Assembly (NCBI GenBank): GCA_023974075.1
Contig: JAMFTG010000129.1
Location: 571,353-635,352, forward strand
Direction: 5' to 3'
Source of the DNA: Chaenocephalus aceratus
Taxonomy: Eukaryota; Chordata; Actinopteri; Perciformes; Channichthyidae
Length of the DNA stretch: 64,000 nucleotides
Shown: positions 31,401 through 43,804 of the stretch, piece by piece
Position numbering within the stretch: the stretch's first letter is position 1
Layout of the letters: every line of letters begins with the position of its first letter
Notes under the pieces: model-generated
What the model was told of the DNA's origin: nothing
Databases searched by the model: none
Seen by the model: the letters and a program-made list of their open reading frames with translations, nothing else
Translations under genes and position numbers: made by a program

Positions 31401-31500
31401 NNNNNNNNNNNNNNNNNNNNNNNNNNNNNNNNNNNNNNNNNNNNNNNNNNNNNNNNNNNNNNNNNNNNNNNNNNNNNNNNNNNNNNNNNNNNNNNNNNNN
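31401..31500. other. Assembly gap (100 N)
   Basis: Exactly 100 Ns, the usual placeholder for unknown length. It lies between myo9b (5' half missing) and insr exon 2 (3' exons missing), so the true missing sequence is probably tens of kilobases. Confidence 0.99.
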
Positions 31501-31584
31501 CCGTCGGTCGTACTTTTATCTCCATACACTTCCTCCTCGCTGTATGGCTGTCAGACTAAGCCTCGTCAGCTCATCCATACAACG

Positions 31585-32255
31585 TGTGAGAGTATTCGGT
31601 ATTACCGAAATACCGGTTACTGGTGGCTACCGTACCGAAATCAGATCTCGATACTTTTTTTAATTTAATTTTAAAAGTGTGTCCATGGCCCGTGATGGCG
31701 GTGTTATAAATTAGATTGCATCATCGTTTTTCTTCATATGTTATGTATTTTTCATTGTTTGTTCAATATTAGAAAGGTAAAAGTCCCACAAATGAACTGT
31801 GATGGGATTTGTTTTCTCTCACCAGTGAAGGCACATTTTAAAGATGAGATTTGTTTGTTTGTGCAATGCCGAGATCTCATGACCATTATTCTATTATGTA
31901 TTTGTTCTCTAGTCGAATCTCAGGTTTAACATTAATCATAACGGTCTGTTTGCGTTGACAAGATGTGCTATTCACGCGGCACACCTGATGGCGGGTGATA
32001 TTGATAAGATATTAAGATAAGATATTCCATAATCGGTTTTCTTCATATTTTTGATGTATTTTCATTGTTCGTTCAGTACTAAAAGGTCCAAGAAGTCCCA
32101 CAATTGAATTTAATATTCATTTGACATGTGAACTATATCGTAAAGCGCTTCATGGGAGTAATTGTGGGATGATACATTTTCAAAGTATCACGATATGTAT
32201 CGGTTGAGTATCGGTATCGTAAAAAAACTCAACGATATGCATCCCTAGTAGATAT
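31585..32255. mobile_element. Degraded hAT-like element
   Basis: Internal ttaccgaaataccggt and tcggttgagtatcggtatcg words, and a right end aacgatatgcatccctag resembling hAT termini. The left end is not recognisable. Confidence 0.45.
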
Positions 32256-32329
32256 CATAGTCATAGAAATGAATGTGGACACAGGCCTAAAGCAGATAAA
32301 TGGACGACTAGTGTATCTAGACTATTCTG

Positions 32330-32470
32330 CACAGTTTCTATTATATTCTGATTCTTGCACTATTGTATCTGTGTTATTGTGTTGCACTGTTGGAGGAGCC
32401 TGGGACCTAAGATTTGCATCGTCATAACTACACTGTAGCTATGACCACATGACAATAAAAGCCATGAAAC
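32330..32470 (+). mobile_element. LINE 3' tail
   Basis: Same family as 8,935-9,100, ending gacaataaaagccatgaaac. It lies just past the insr exon in what should be insr intron 2. Confidence 0.6.
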
Positions 32471-32593
32471 TAGTGACCTCAGCCATAGCATTTCCTCGTG
32501 AAGTGTAAGTCACCGTGAATCCTAAATGATGGGAGCGAAGGAGGAACAAACAATAGTCTCTCCGCTGTTTAAAGCAGATTAAAACACACTTAC

Positions 32594-33142
32594 TTCTCTG
32601 GCAGTGGTTCTGGGACCAGCAGCGGCCCCTGAAGTGTCCGTTGATGGTGTTCTGCTGGCAGACCGTCTGGCCCTGGGCGGTGCCGGGACAAACGTCTCCG
32701 CACTCCCTGCCGTTCTTGTTGGCCACGATGTAGTTGTCCTCCACCGAGTCGGAGATCTTGGCCCAGTCCAGCGTGGCCAGGTAGCAGAGGTCGGGGTTCT
32801 TCTCGATCCGCACGGCACCCCGCGTGATGTTCATGAGGCTGTGCAGCCCCACCTCCTTCAGCTGCAGCATCTCGTACACCACCAGGGCGTAGTTGAAGAA
32901 GAGGCTGTTCCCCCGGACCACCGTGAGGTTGGGGAAGAGCTCTCCGAGGGTCTCAAGGCCGTAGACCCGGAACATCAGCACGTAGTCCGTCACCACGCGC
33001 AGCTTCGGGTAGCTGAGGCCCCGGAAGTCCTCCGTCTTGGTATTGAACATCAGCAGGATCTTCAGGTGGCCCTCGATGATGGTGCAGTTCTCCAGAGACT
33101 GCAGGTTGGTCACATTGTTACGGATGTCTTTGCTCGGGCAGA
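32594..33142 (-). CDS. insr: Insulin receptor exon 2 (L1 domain and start of Cys-rich region), isolated
   Basis: Seen: a 549-bp exon, phase 1 to 1, acceptor cctcacag, donor GTAAGT. Human INSR exon 2 is 552 bp in the same phase, one codon longer. The product starts [20 protein letters not shown] and runs through [77 protein letters not shown] and the Cys-rich start [12 protein letters not shown] to [16 protein letters not shown] and [10 protein letters not shown] favour INSR over IGF1R (which has AVSNNYIVGNK and lacks the long LLMF loop). Known: L1 forms part of the primary hormone-binding site of this receptor tyrosine kinase. The exon has no frameshift. Exons 3 onward, expected at lower coordinates, are absent, and exon 1 was not found. 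I cannot say which teleost insr copy this is. Confidence 0.95.
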
Positions 33143-33701
33143 CTGTGAGGAAGAAGGGGAAGGAGATGTGAGAAACTATGATAAACCAGACATGAAATAC
33201 AGGATAATAATTTCCAAGGTACATGTTTTTATCAAACCAAATATTCAGTTTATTCCATATATGAACCAGACCTAAAATACAGGTCAAATGAATTATCCAA
33301 GGATTTTTGTGTGTACTGGGGCTGAACCTCGTGTTTTATTTCATAACGTTGATATTTGATATTTCTTTCTCATGCTATACTTATATTATTAGTATTACTA
33401 TTGTAGAATTTGATTATTTCCGACTTGACGTCCAAACATGTCTAATAACTCCAGAGCATTTGAAGTACAGTAAAGGTCAAAATGTATTGAAAACATTTTG
33501 AACATGTTTCTATCAAACCAAATATTCAGTTTATTCCATATATGTTTGCATTTAGCCTCTTGAAAACGACATTTGTACCGCGGTGCAAAAATAAAATGTC
33601 CCTGCTACAAAGAGAGCCATGCAATGACAAGTTGTAGTTATTAAAGAAGGATGATTATAACATTTAATAGAGCGATGCGTCTACAAATGAGAACAGAACA
33701 T
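33143..33701. other. Start of insr intron 1 (minus strand), no gene
   Basis: AT-rich. A short direct repeat (caaatattcagtttattcca) occurs at about 33,237 and 33,519. No exon. Confidence 0.5.
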
Positions 33702-34327
33702 TTAACCCTCCTGTTGTCTTCGGGTCAAATCTGACCGATTTACTACTTTCATCAATCATAACTTTTTTGTTTTGCATTCGATTGCATTCAGGCTTCATGA
33801 TATCCTTCACAGTAGACATTGGAACATATACAATTGCTGATCACCACTTTCATTGCATTCTGGATGATATAGTCAACTTTGAAACACCCATGGTGTTCCC
33901 GGTCAAAACTGACCGCCATAAAGAAAAGGAATTAGTAACCATCCGGATCGGATTAAACACACACACACATACTCTAGATGTGTCACCCCCCTTATGTGCC
34001 CATCCCCCCATGTGAATCACACTTGGCACACACAAACACACACACAGAACAATTTGATACATTTCCCGCTCTTATGTGCCCCTCCCCCAACATGGATCAC
34101 ACCTGGCACACACAATACATGTTCAGTGTCTATTCTTTGTAGATGTACTGCAGTTCTTCATGTATACCAGTAGTCTGATACAATACGTACAGTTTGAAAG
34201 GGTGTTAAATTAAATTTGGTGATGATTAATGGTTTTGTGTAAATGTAAAAGCAGTTAAAACAGGACCGGTCACATTTGACCACGAACACCAAAGTAAGGG
34301 GGGAAACGAAGGCAATAGGAGGGTTAA
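33702..34327. mobile_element. piggyBac-type MITE, CCCTCCTGTTGTC ends
   Basis: TTAA-CCCTCCTGTTGTCTTCGG at the left and GGCAATAGGAGGG-TTAA at the right, with ggtcaaatctgacc-like subterminal words on both sides. 626 bp, nonautonomous. Confidence 0.8.
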
Positions 34328-35160
34328 GCTGCATTAGAAAAACCTTGATAGAATCTTTAAATGTAAAAGCAATGACATGCCCTTTGTTTTCTATCGGTTT
34401 TTGGGACACCTTGGAAGATTTGTTCTGCCTTTTACACATTAGTTTTAATACCAGAGCTCCGCAGTTAAAAAATAGCTCTGCTAAAACACTTGTATGTTAG
34501 ATATCTTGTTCCAGAGAACGTCAGCAAATGTGGTTTTGATTCAACTTTCTTTTTCCCAGAATTAAAAACATGTTTTAGTCAATAAACTATTCAATAAAGT
34601 AGTCCATCACATTTTGCTGACTCTCAGGGTGACACTGTGAAATGATAAGTTCCTCACACGAGACCACAGACGCTTCTCAGTTCAATATAACTTCACAAAG
34701 AACCAATTATTTTAATATTATTATACTGACGGACGTGTAAAGCAAATCGTCTTTCCGCATATTTAGTGTATCATTATTGCTAAGAGGACTTCACATTATT
34801 AATAGAGGACGTGCATGTGTTTCCTTGACAGTGACTTACAGTTAGAAACCGAGATAACAGAGAAAAATATATGTCTTAGATTCGATGTGAACATTAACCT
34901 TATTTTTCCCTCTTAAAGCCATAAAACCACTGCTGATCTGTAGAGTAGAGCAGCGCCATTCATGAAACATCTTCACCCCCCTCCCTCTCCCTCTCACACA
35001 CACACACTCTGTCTCTCTCCTCTCATTGGCTGCCGTATCATTTCTCCAGAGAGGAAATTACTGTATGGCAGTGTCTGATCTGAATGAATCCGGCATGAAG
35101 GGGTTAAGAGAAATTAAGCCTGGAAGCAAAACGCTTATCCACGCGCATTCATACTCCAAA
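34328..35160. other. insr intron 1 sequence, no gene seen
   Basis: Not obviously repetitive. A CT-rich stretch lies at 34,970-35,020. Confidence 0.45.
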
Positions 35161-35161
35161 G

Positions 35162-35833
<672 letters not shown>

Positions 35834-35835
<2 letters not shown>

Positions 35836-36240
35836 AACAACCTTCCTGCATCGTAATGGAGTGAACCCATCTGCTCCACCTCTTTTCCCATGTTCCCCAT
35901 GTCGTCGCCCATAACCACTTTGCACCCACTAAGGACTAAAATCAATTGCACGACAACATGCATCTTAAAATAGACGAATAACATTCATTGTAGGAGAGGA
36001 TGGAGGGGGGGTTACTTGGTGCCATTGACTTGTTATTGACCGAGTCATTCCCAGGTGTAAGCTACCTATTAACTTCCCATTCTGTTAATGGTTAGCTGGA
36101 GAAACATGTCAACAATCCAGGTCCAAACTCTGAGCAGCAGCACATCAATGAGAGACTTCTGCTAATGGGGGGAGCCAATAGAGCCTGTAATCAGCAGTCT
36201 GACGAATACAACTCTTATTTACTATATGTGTTTGTTATTT
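35834..36240. other. insr intron 1, no gene
   Basis: No exon or bounded repeat recognised. Confidence 0.45.
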
Positions 36241-36409
36241 CCTCAGGCGGGGGTGTCTGGAACATACAAGGTAGGGCTTCAGCCTAGCAGACACAATTAT
36301 GATAATGATTATTTTTAAGTGTTATTGACATGATAGTGAATAATTTATTTAAAGGAGAACATATTTTTGTGGGTATTGTCCACAGTAGATGACCATTACA
36401 TGTATGATC

Positions 36410-36500
36410 TGTATGTGTAATGTGTATTTGTAAAGCGCTTTGAGAGCCTTTGATAAAGCGCTATAATAAATATAAGGATTATTATTATTATTATATTTTG
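36410..36500 (+). mobile_element. LINE 3' tail
   Basis: gtaaagcgctttgagagcct and gataaagcgctataataaat followed by ATT repeats. Confidence 0.55.
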
Positions 36501-36829
36501 AATTTATACAGGTAAAAAAAGAGCATTTATTTGACTACTATGTGCATCAAAATAAAACTGGTCTTTATCCCTAGTGCATTTTCTGTATATGTATAAAATG
36601 TAACAAAATCTTTTACCCAAAATGAAATCAGAAGACACAGCTTTTACTAACAGCGCGCTACATTTCTGATAAATAACTAATCGTTGCATTAAAATAGGAT
36701 TTTATCAAAACTAAAATAGATTTTTCGTAATCCGAGTGAACAAGAAAAAAAAAAAAAAAAAAACTCCTTTTAAAGATGTATATATCTAAAACATTTTTTA
36801 AAGATAGTCCCACTTTTAAAAACATCAAC

Positions 36830-37735
36830 ATATTAACCCATTCATTGTCAACCCAGGGACTGCAGATGAAAATGATCTTTTAGCTATAATCTCTTCTCTT
36901 TTTGAGATTGATAATAATAATAATAATGCATTTTATTTATGGGCACCTTTCAAAGCTCTCAAGGACACCTTACGGAGCAAATCAAAAACAAGCAACAAAG
37001 AAGAGCACACAGTAATACAAGACTTAAAAAATACTTTAAAAAAATTGATGTATTCTTATGCAATAAAAATACATTACAACTAGGTCAGACCGCAACAAGT
37101 GGGCACGAGAACAAATGTTCAGTTCAGCGTGTTCAGAAATCACTATTCAACTCTATCCTCGATGCAATATTCAGATGTTTCCGCCTCAGTGAAGACGTGG
37201 CCAAAGCCCGCTCAACTTTGTCCACTTCCGCCTGCATCCGGCAGCCAAAAACAACTCATAAAACAAGACAATAAATCCATTTCAGCTGTTAAGAATCTCA
37301 TCAGATAAGGCCGCAGTTTGAAACAACAACAGATTCTCATTAACTCGGCTTCGGCCACTTTGCACCCGGCCGCTCCCTCTTCATTAGAAACACTCGGCGT
37401 CAGACAACACACACTTCCTCCCGTGGCAGTTGGTGTTATTCCCAGTGATAGGAGCAACCTTACACCTCTGCCTTATCTCCTGGACACATCAGACCAGGCC
37501 ACCCACTCGCTGTCAGCCTGCAGCGCTAACCGGAGAGCTATTGTGCAACATAACAACTACGTTACGCAACAGCAGCGGGCCAGGGTGCAACTCACCTCTG
37601 CACACACACACTGATGTTCAATAAAACAGGACCTTTTATCACTTGCCTGTCAGAGGTATAATAAAATAGTCATTCATATTTAGAGGCGCCTTACAATTCA
37701 TAAAATATTCTAAGGACGGGTTTAAGACAGAACAA
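36830..37735. other. Mostly non-repetitive intronic island
   Basis: Apart from a reversed LINE tail at 36,910-36,990, this stretch shows no repeat signature and has mixed composition. No exon. Such islands in a repeat-rich intron are where conserved regulatory DNA would be sought; this is inference only. Confidence 0.35.
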
Positions 37736-37739
37736 AAGC

Positions 37740-39130
37740 ACCGTCACTGGGAACGTTTGGTGTTAAATCTTGTGTTTATTAAAGAAGTCTTATGGAATTC
37801 TTTAGATGTCTTAATGGATTAAGAAATGACAACAAAAAAATATATATCTGACAGATCTTTAAACACTGATGTTTTTCCACAGAGAATAAAGGGAAGGCAC
37901 CGCTTTAATCCTAAAAGAGAAGTTTCGTATTAGAGATCTTATTTGATGAGCTTCTCCACAAACGCTCAAGCAAAAGCAACACTTTGAATCTTTTGGAAAC
38001 CCCAAAAGAGTCATCTAAATGAATCTAAGCATTCAAATAAAGTTACTTAAAGGTGAGGTAGGTAAGTTTGAGAAACCGGCTCGAGATACACTTGTTGTTA
38101 TATTCCATGGAATGCTCTTAACATCCGATAGCAATGAATATCTGAAGTGCTTTGACACAAAATCCATAAAAAGATGTCATCTGTGGAAGCCGTGTCGCTG
38201 TAAAAAGCACGACCAATCATCTGAGCCGGCCCGGCTAAAGTAACTGGATGGCCTACCTGCCTGTCAGCCTTCCATCGGGGCACAAACTTATCTCGTGCCC
38301 TCATTGGTCATGTGCGCGTTCGTGTGTGTTGGGGGAGGGGCTCTGTGAGGAAGTGGCAGATTTCTTCCGGTTGTGTATTTTCAAATTCTAGCGATCTAGC
38401 TGGTTTCTCCAAAATTACCTACCCCACCTTTAACAACTAAAAAAATATATGTTTACCAGAGAAGTTTTCCTGCAAAGTCTTAGAGCATTACAAAACTGAC
38501 TTCACGACTTTAATAAGTCTTAGTCGACTCATTGAATAGTTGTTTGAACGTTTGTTTACTAAGTTTTTCTGAAAAAAGTCAACTAATCAATTTGTTGATT
38601 TAAATCGGCAGATCTTTAAAACGTGTTTCTCTACAAAATAATAATGCAAAGATACAATTTAAATTTGTAGTCGACTAATCATTAAGTTGAGTTTATGGAC
38701 AGATCTGTAACACTTGAGTTTTTGTACTAATAATCGTACAAAAACACGAGTTCAAATACTGTCTATTTCCAAGAAAGGGTTCTTGGTAATAAAAGTTTAA
38801 GCATTAAAAACAATACTTAGAAAGAAATACAACTAATCTGTTTTATTGGACAGATCTGTCAAATGTTGCATCAGCATAAAACATGCAAAAGTTAACGCTA
38901 AAAACAATAGCTACCAATAAAGTATTCGATTCGTTACTCATTCAAGAAAACATGCAAAAGCATCAGTTTAATGTTATTCAATTTGTTGATATAAATATCT
39001 CCATAAATAATGATAAAAAAGCACAAGTTTGAATCCTGTTTTCACCAGGAAGTTTTTGGTAATCTTTGGACGTCTTTAAGTATTTACAAAATGACTTTGT
39101 GAACTCATCAACTCAACTTCTTACTCGAGA
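37740..39130. repeat. Decayed tandem array, left part
   Basis: Recurring diverged motifs in the same order: cacttttaatcctgttttac, cagagaagtttcttggtaat, aagtctttaagcatt, gactaa...cttagtcgac, aatcgattagttgattt, gacagatctgtaaaac. Spacing is about 150-200 bp. Interrupted by a MITE at 38,047-38,433. Confidence 0.65.
38047..38433. mobile_element. piggyBac-type MITE, complete copy
   Basis: TTAA-AGGTGAGGTAGGTAAG at the left and TTACCTACCCCACCT-TTAA at the right (inverted). The internal part matches 7,646-7,993. Confidence 0.85.
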
Positions 39131-39294
39131 AACGATCATGCGTTAGCCGCAGGTTGTTTGGTGCTAACAGGTTAGCATGTGTCACCATTGACACAAAGGG
39201 AAATGTTAGTGGGCCATGAGGGGAGGCAGCTCACTCGCAAAATGGAGTCTTGTCTTTTCGACTGACAGGAACGAGAGAAGGGGAAGGGAGGGGA

Positions 39295-39350
39295 GGCGTG
39301 GGTCATCGGGGGACAGATGGGGAAGACGAGGAGGAGGGGGGGGGGGTGTA
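39295..39350. repeat. G-rich low-complexity stretch
   Basis: Purine-rich (ggaggcg, gaggaggagg, ggggggggg); no coding support. Confidence 0.7.
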
Positions 39351-39654
39351 AAGGAGTTGAAGGGTTGTTATGTAGTCAGAGATATGCTGTGTCTTTAAAA
39401 TAATGAGCGATCTCCTCCCTCCCAGGTTTTGGCGTACGGGGGGACACAGGAGAGGCAAAGAGCGCGAATGGGGGAGATTGAATCAGAGGGAGGAGGAAGA
39501 AGAAGGGGTGAGGGGTGGGAGGGTGAAAGTGTAACCTGAGCCACGGCAGGAACGCAGGGTGACGTAAGGGACCTACAGGACGGTTGGGGATCACATGCAT
39601 GAATGGAGGCCCGCTATGGACCCCTGTTACATGACAAGCCACACACACGTCACA

Positions 39655-39828
39655 CACAGACACACACACGCACACACACACACACCATGTATACATCACT
39701 TCAGGGGACATTACATTGACTTACATGCATTTCCTGGAGACTTATCCTAACCTTACTCTAACCAACACATGCCTAACCCTAACCAAGTCTTCACCCTAAA
39801 ATTAATGATTCCCCTTATAATGCTAGGC
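39655..39828. repeat. (CA)n-linked cassette, copy
   Basis: Starts with CA repeats, then ccatgtatacatcacttcag, gcatttcctggagacttatc, ctaaccaagtcttcacccta and aatgctag, ending in (CA)n. It is the reverse orientation of the 61,555-61,815 copy and shows the fuller unit. Confidence 0.85.
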
Positions 39829-40074
<246 letters not shown>

Positions 40075-40139
40075 GGACGGGGAGAGTTGGCCCCCACACA
40101 ACAATAAGTTCATCTATAGGATACAACATAGGGCTTTCA

Positions 40140-41010
40140 TTGAGTAGAGGAAGTTTGTTTGAGTGGATTGATGCGGTGTAAAAGTAAGCACCACTTTTAA
40201 TCCGGTGTTTACGGGAGAATTTATTGAAAATAGACCCTCGAAGCGCTAAAAGGACAACGTTGCAACCATACAGTCTATGCTTGCTACTAAAGAATTTCTT
40301 AGTCGACTTCACAATCAGTTGATTTAATCGACAGAGGTGCGAGGAATCACACAATAGCACCACTTTTAATCCTGTGTTTACCAGAGAGGTTTCTTGGAAA
40401 TAAGTCGTCAAGCATCGAAAACATATGACCAGCAACTAAAGAAATCTCCATGACAACACAACTCAACAGACTGAGCTTATGACTGGATGTATGAGTCGAG
40501 CTAAAGCACACATTTTTTACAGATCTGTAAATCTTCTTTCTCCTCCTGCTAAATAACCAGCGAAGTCCTTGGTAATCTTCAGCCATCTCAAAGCACTAGA
40601 AAGGATACTTGCAGACTAAACAAAGTCTTATCGTCTACTAATCGATTCGTTGTCCAAATGGACAGATCTGTGAAAATACAAAAACACCACTTTTAATATT
40701 TTGTTTACCAAAACATCTTGGAAATAAGTCTTTAAGCTTTAATAAAAAGTGACTTCTTGGTTGACTTATCGAATAGTTGATTTAACGGGAAGATCTGCAA
40801 AACTTGTTACTCCACAAAAAAAATCACTTAAAAACATCAACCTTTTGGTGTCCTTTGTTTACTTGTCAACAGTAAGAGTTTAGGCGTTAAATAAAAGTAA
40901 CTTATCACCTTGAGAAAAATTCTGTTTACAAGAGAAGTTTCTAGGAGAATCTTCGGAGGTGTTTAAGCATTTCAAACATAACTTTGTGACAAAATAAATC
41001 TTAGTGTACT
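40140..41010. repeat. Decayed tandem array, right part
   Basis: Same motif series as 37,740-39,130, e.g. caccacttttaatcctgtgt, ttaccagagaggtttcttgg, aataagtcgtcaagcat and gacagatctgtgaaaa, repeated about four times. The array is split by about 1 kb of cassette and CA repeat. Confidence 0.7.
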
Positions 41011-41112
41011 ACAACCAAAACCACAAAAGATGGAGCTGACGACTGGATGTACGAGGAAAGACCAAACAAAAAAACAGACGGAGAAACAACAACACACAGG
41101 AGAGCTCTAATT

Positions 41113-41115
<3 letters not shown>

Positions 41116-41150
<35 letters not shown>
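41116..41150. repeat. (GT)n microsatellite
   Basis: A run of about 17 GT units. Confidence 0.95.
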
Positions 41151-41152
<2 letters not shown>

Positions 41153-41311
41153 GGAGGGGAGGGGTTTGTTGGACAATGACCGTGACCCCTCTGAAGCCTC
41201 GCCCCCTCCCACTGAGGACCACCCATCAGCAGACAGCTTGGTGCTCTCACTGGCTGTACAGAGGGATCTTAATTACAATAACAACCCAATCACCCGCTAA
41301 TGAGACTGTGG

Positions 41312-41548
41312 GGGGGACGAGGGGTGAGGAGCGGTAGGGGGACGAGGGGTGAGGAGAGGTAGGGGGACGAGGGGTGGGGAGAGGTAGGGGGACGAGGGGT
41401 GAGGAGAGGTAGGGGGACGAGGGGTGGGGAGAGGTAGGGGGACGAGGGGTGGGGAGAGGTAGGGGGACGAGGGGTGAGGAGAGGTAGGGGGACGAGGGGT
41501 GAGGGGGACGAGGGGTGAGGAGGGGTAGGGGGACGAGGGGTGAGGTTT
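41312..41548. repeat. 25-bp G-rich minisatellite
   Basis: About nine copies of aggggtgaggagaggtaggg plus ggacg, with a short variant near 41,500. The minus-strand Pro/Ser ORFs over it are artefacts. Confidence 0.95.
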
Positions 41549-41559
41549 GTATCGGGGCA

Positions 41560-42240
41560 GAAAACAGAAAAACAGAGCGAGAACATACTGTACAACAATG
41601 TGGATTTCTATAGGAGAAATGTGGGCCATCCACCCGCCTCCCCTGTCTGTTTGACACTTAATTTGGCAGCAGGAATGAGAGGAAGAGGAGGGAGGAAGAG
41701 GAGGAGGAGGAGGGAGGGAGGGGTGTCAGACAAACAGAAACAGCAAGAGGGAAAAGCTTGGGAGATGGAGCGAGGGGAATGAGTTCTCAATAGGAGAGAT
41801 TAACAAATTCCTTTCACATTTCAAGGAACTGCGTCCTCGGAAACGTCTCTTCGATAATCAGCACGGCTACAACATTGAAAAAAGATGCCGGCGTCTAGAC
41901 ATGTGTTGCCATGTGTGCTGCTGGTATAGTTAGGAGGGAGTTTCACACACCGGCGCTGTAACAGTAACTGAATTAATTGCACAAACTGTTCCAGAGAAAG
42001 ACCTCCTCACCAGCTATGGCTGCGTGTCCTTTGAATGCTTTAAAGAGGACCTGGAATGCTTCTGAGGGGATCTCCCTCTCCTGTAGTGTGGTATAAAGGT
42101 TGGTGCATGTAAAGGGTCTGCAAAGGCTAACATCTAAAAGTAGAGGCTACAAATAAAGAGCATGTCACAGGAGAGGCACTAAATACGAACCTGGAAATGA
42201 GCAGAATATGCCCCTTTAATATTATTTTGGTTCGATATGA
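41560..42240. other. Intronic sequence, no gene
   Basis: GA-rich at 41,675-41,780, then mixed DNA; no exon recognised. Confidence 0.45.
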
Positions 42241-42499
42241 TAGGCTGCTCGATTATGGCAAAAATCATAATCTCGATTATTTGGGTCAATAATTGATATC
42301 ACGATTATTAAACACGATTATCCATTTACTTTGAAAACATCAATTTATTGGAGAGATTTTGAACAGTATGTTTTTAACAGTTGATTACTTGTCCCTGAAC
42401 TTTAAGTATAACTCAACTGAAAAACCAATACAAAATAATCGTTTTATTTCGATTACGTTGTTTTCGTAATTGCGATTCAAATACGATTAATTGAGCAGC
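42241..42499 (+). mobile_element. hAT MITE (GGCTGCTCGATTATGG family), copy 3
   Basis: Flanked by a perfect 8-bp duplication CGATATGA (42233-42240 and 42500-42507). Same family as 20,817-21,116. Confidence 0.9.
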
Positions 42500-42799
42500 C
42501 GATATGACCATTGAAACTGTAACTTGCCCGAAGCAATATGATAAAAGGGTAAGGGCTAAACAATTCTTGTAAAATACTTAAGTCAACTAAGATTTTTCTT
42601 TGACAAGTAATTTCGTTTAGCTTTCTTTGAACTGAAGGACTTATCTTACTTCTAAGAAACTAATGAGAACATCTCCGTTAACATCTACTTTGCCCAGAGT
42701 GTAGGATGTCAAAATGCCTCCTAACAGATTGTAAAAAACATGACTGTACTTTTAAGCCCCATCGAACACATTTCATTTACTTTTTTCAAATTTGATATA

Positions 42800-43117
42800 C
42801 CGTACTTTTCGGACTATAAAGCGCACCTGCATATCAGCCGCAGCAGCTAAATTGTCCGTCTGTCTTGCTCTCGTTCTGTCTCTCGGTTCCACTTTTACTT
42901 TGGCTCGCTACCTGTCTCACTCTTTTCCGGCCTCCAGCTTTTCCTGCTGGAGCCCGCCGCTTAAAGGTGGCGGGCGCGGACCGGTCCTAGAGCCCGTAGA
43001 GTTAAAGGTGGTTAATTTTACCTGTAAAATCCATAGATGTAGGAGGTCCCCTAGTGGCCGTTAGCTGTACAACAAAAATGGGGGAAAAAGTCGCGGCTTA
43101 TAGTCCGAAAAGTACGG
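42800..43117. mobile_element. Tc1/mariner-type MITE, copy 2
   Basis: CCGTACTTTTCGGACTATAA at the left, TTATAGTCCGAAAAGTACGG at the right, TA on both sides. Compared with 16,098-16,397 it has about 18 extra bases near the left end. Confidence 0.87.
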
Positions 43118-43795
43118 TAGACGTGTCCATGCTCAGGTTCCCACAGAAGAAAAAAACGTTGGACACATGTCAGCCAGTGTGAAAACGCTGTATGTTGGCG
43201 ACGCAGAAACACATAATGATGGGGATGCTTTAGATTTTACTACACAGCAAGTCCAGCTCTGTGGGAAGGGAGGAGTGTGGTTAACGGAGCCCGCATGTAA
43301 ACGTGTCATCAACCTCTCAGCTTTAACTCCATTATCCATTAGATCAATCAGCACGGCTCTAAATCATACCTATCGGCTGTTCATAATGAGAGCAATCAGC
43401 ATTTACAATTTGCACCTCATTCTACTCTAAAGACCTCGGGTAAACTGCACACTTATTGCCACTTTTCACTCCAGCTCCAAGTCTTTTTAGCACGTCACCA
43501 TCCGTCTCCCTCCTCTCGTCAAATATGAAGCGGACTTAGCTCACAGAATGAGCTCGCCATAATTACAGCTCAAGAATGAGTAGAGCATGACCGGTGCAGC
43601 TGAGGTCATACGGATGCTATCTCTGACAGAAAGTCTGCCACAGCTGCATCTATAGTTAGTTAAGCTACAGTTTCAGATTCTCCTCGTAGTGTTTGAGTGT
43701 TGCTCCCTGCAGAGAATTTAATATGTGTTCACGAACAGTAGCTGGCTTGCAGTGAGAAAGTGAATCGGTTTTAGGAGGTGGGAGCCATCTACTTT
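43118..43795. other. Mostly non-repetitive intronic island
   Basis: No repeat signature recognised. AT-rich words such as attatccattagatcaatca occur at 43,330-43,350. No exon. Confidence 0.35.
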
Positions 43796-43804
43796 CACTG
43801 TAGC

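Noticed and set aside
32594..33142. Processed insr pseudogene
   Set aside because: The sequence stops precisely at AG and GTAAGT borders in the phase of the genuine exon 2, with no frameshift and no adjoining exon sequence.
32604..33275. 223-codon plus-strand ORF
   Set aside because: Antisense shadow of insr exon 2.
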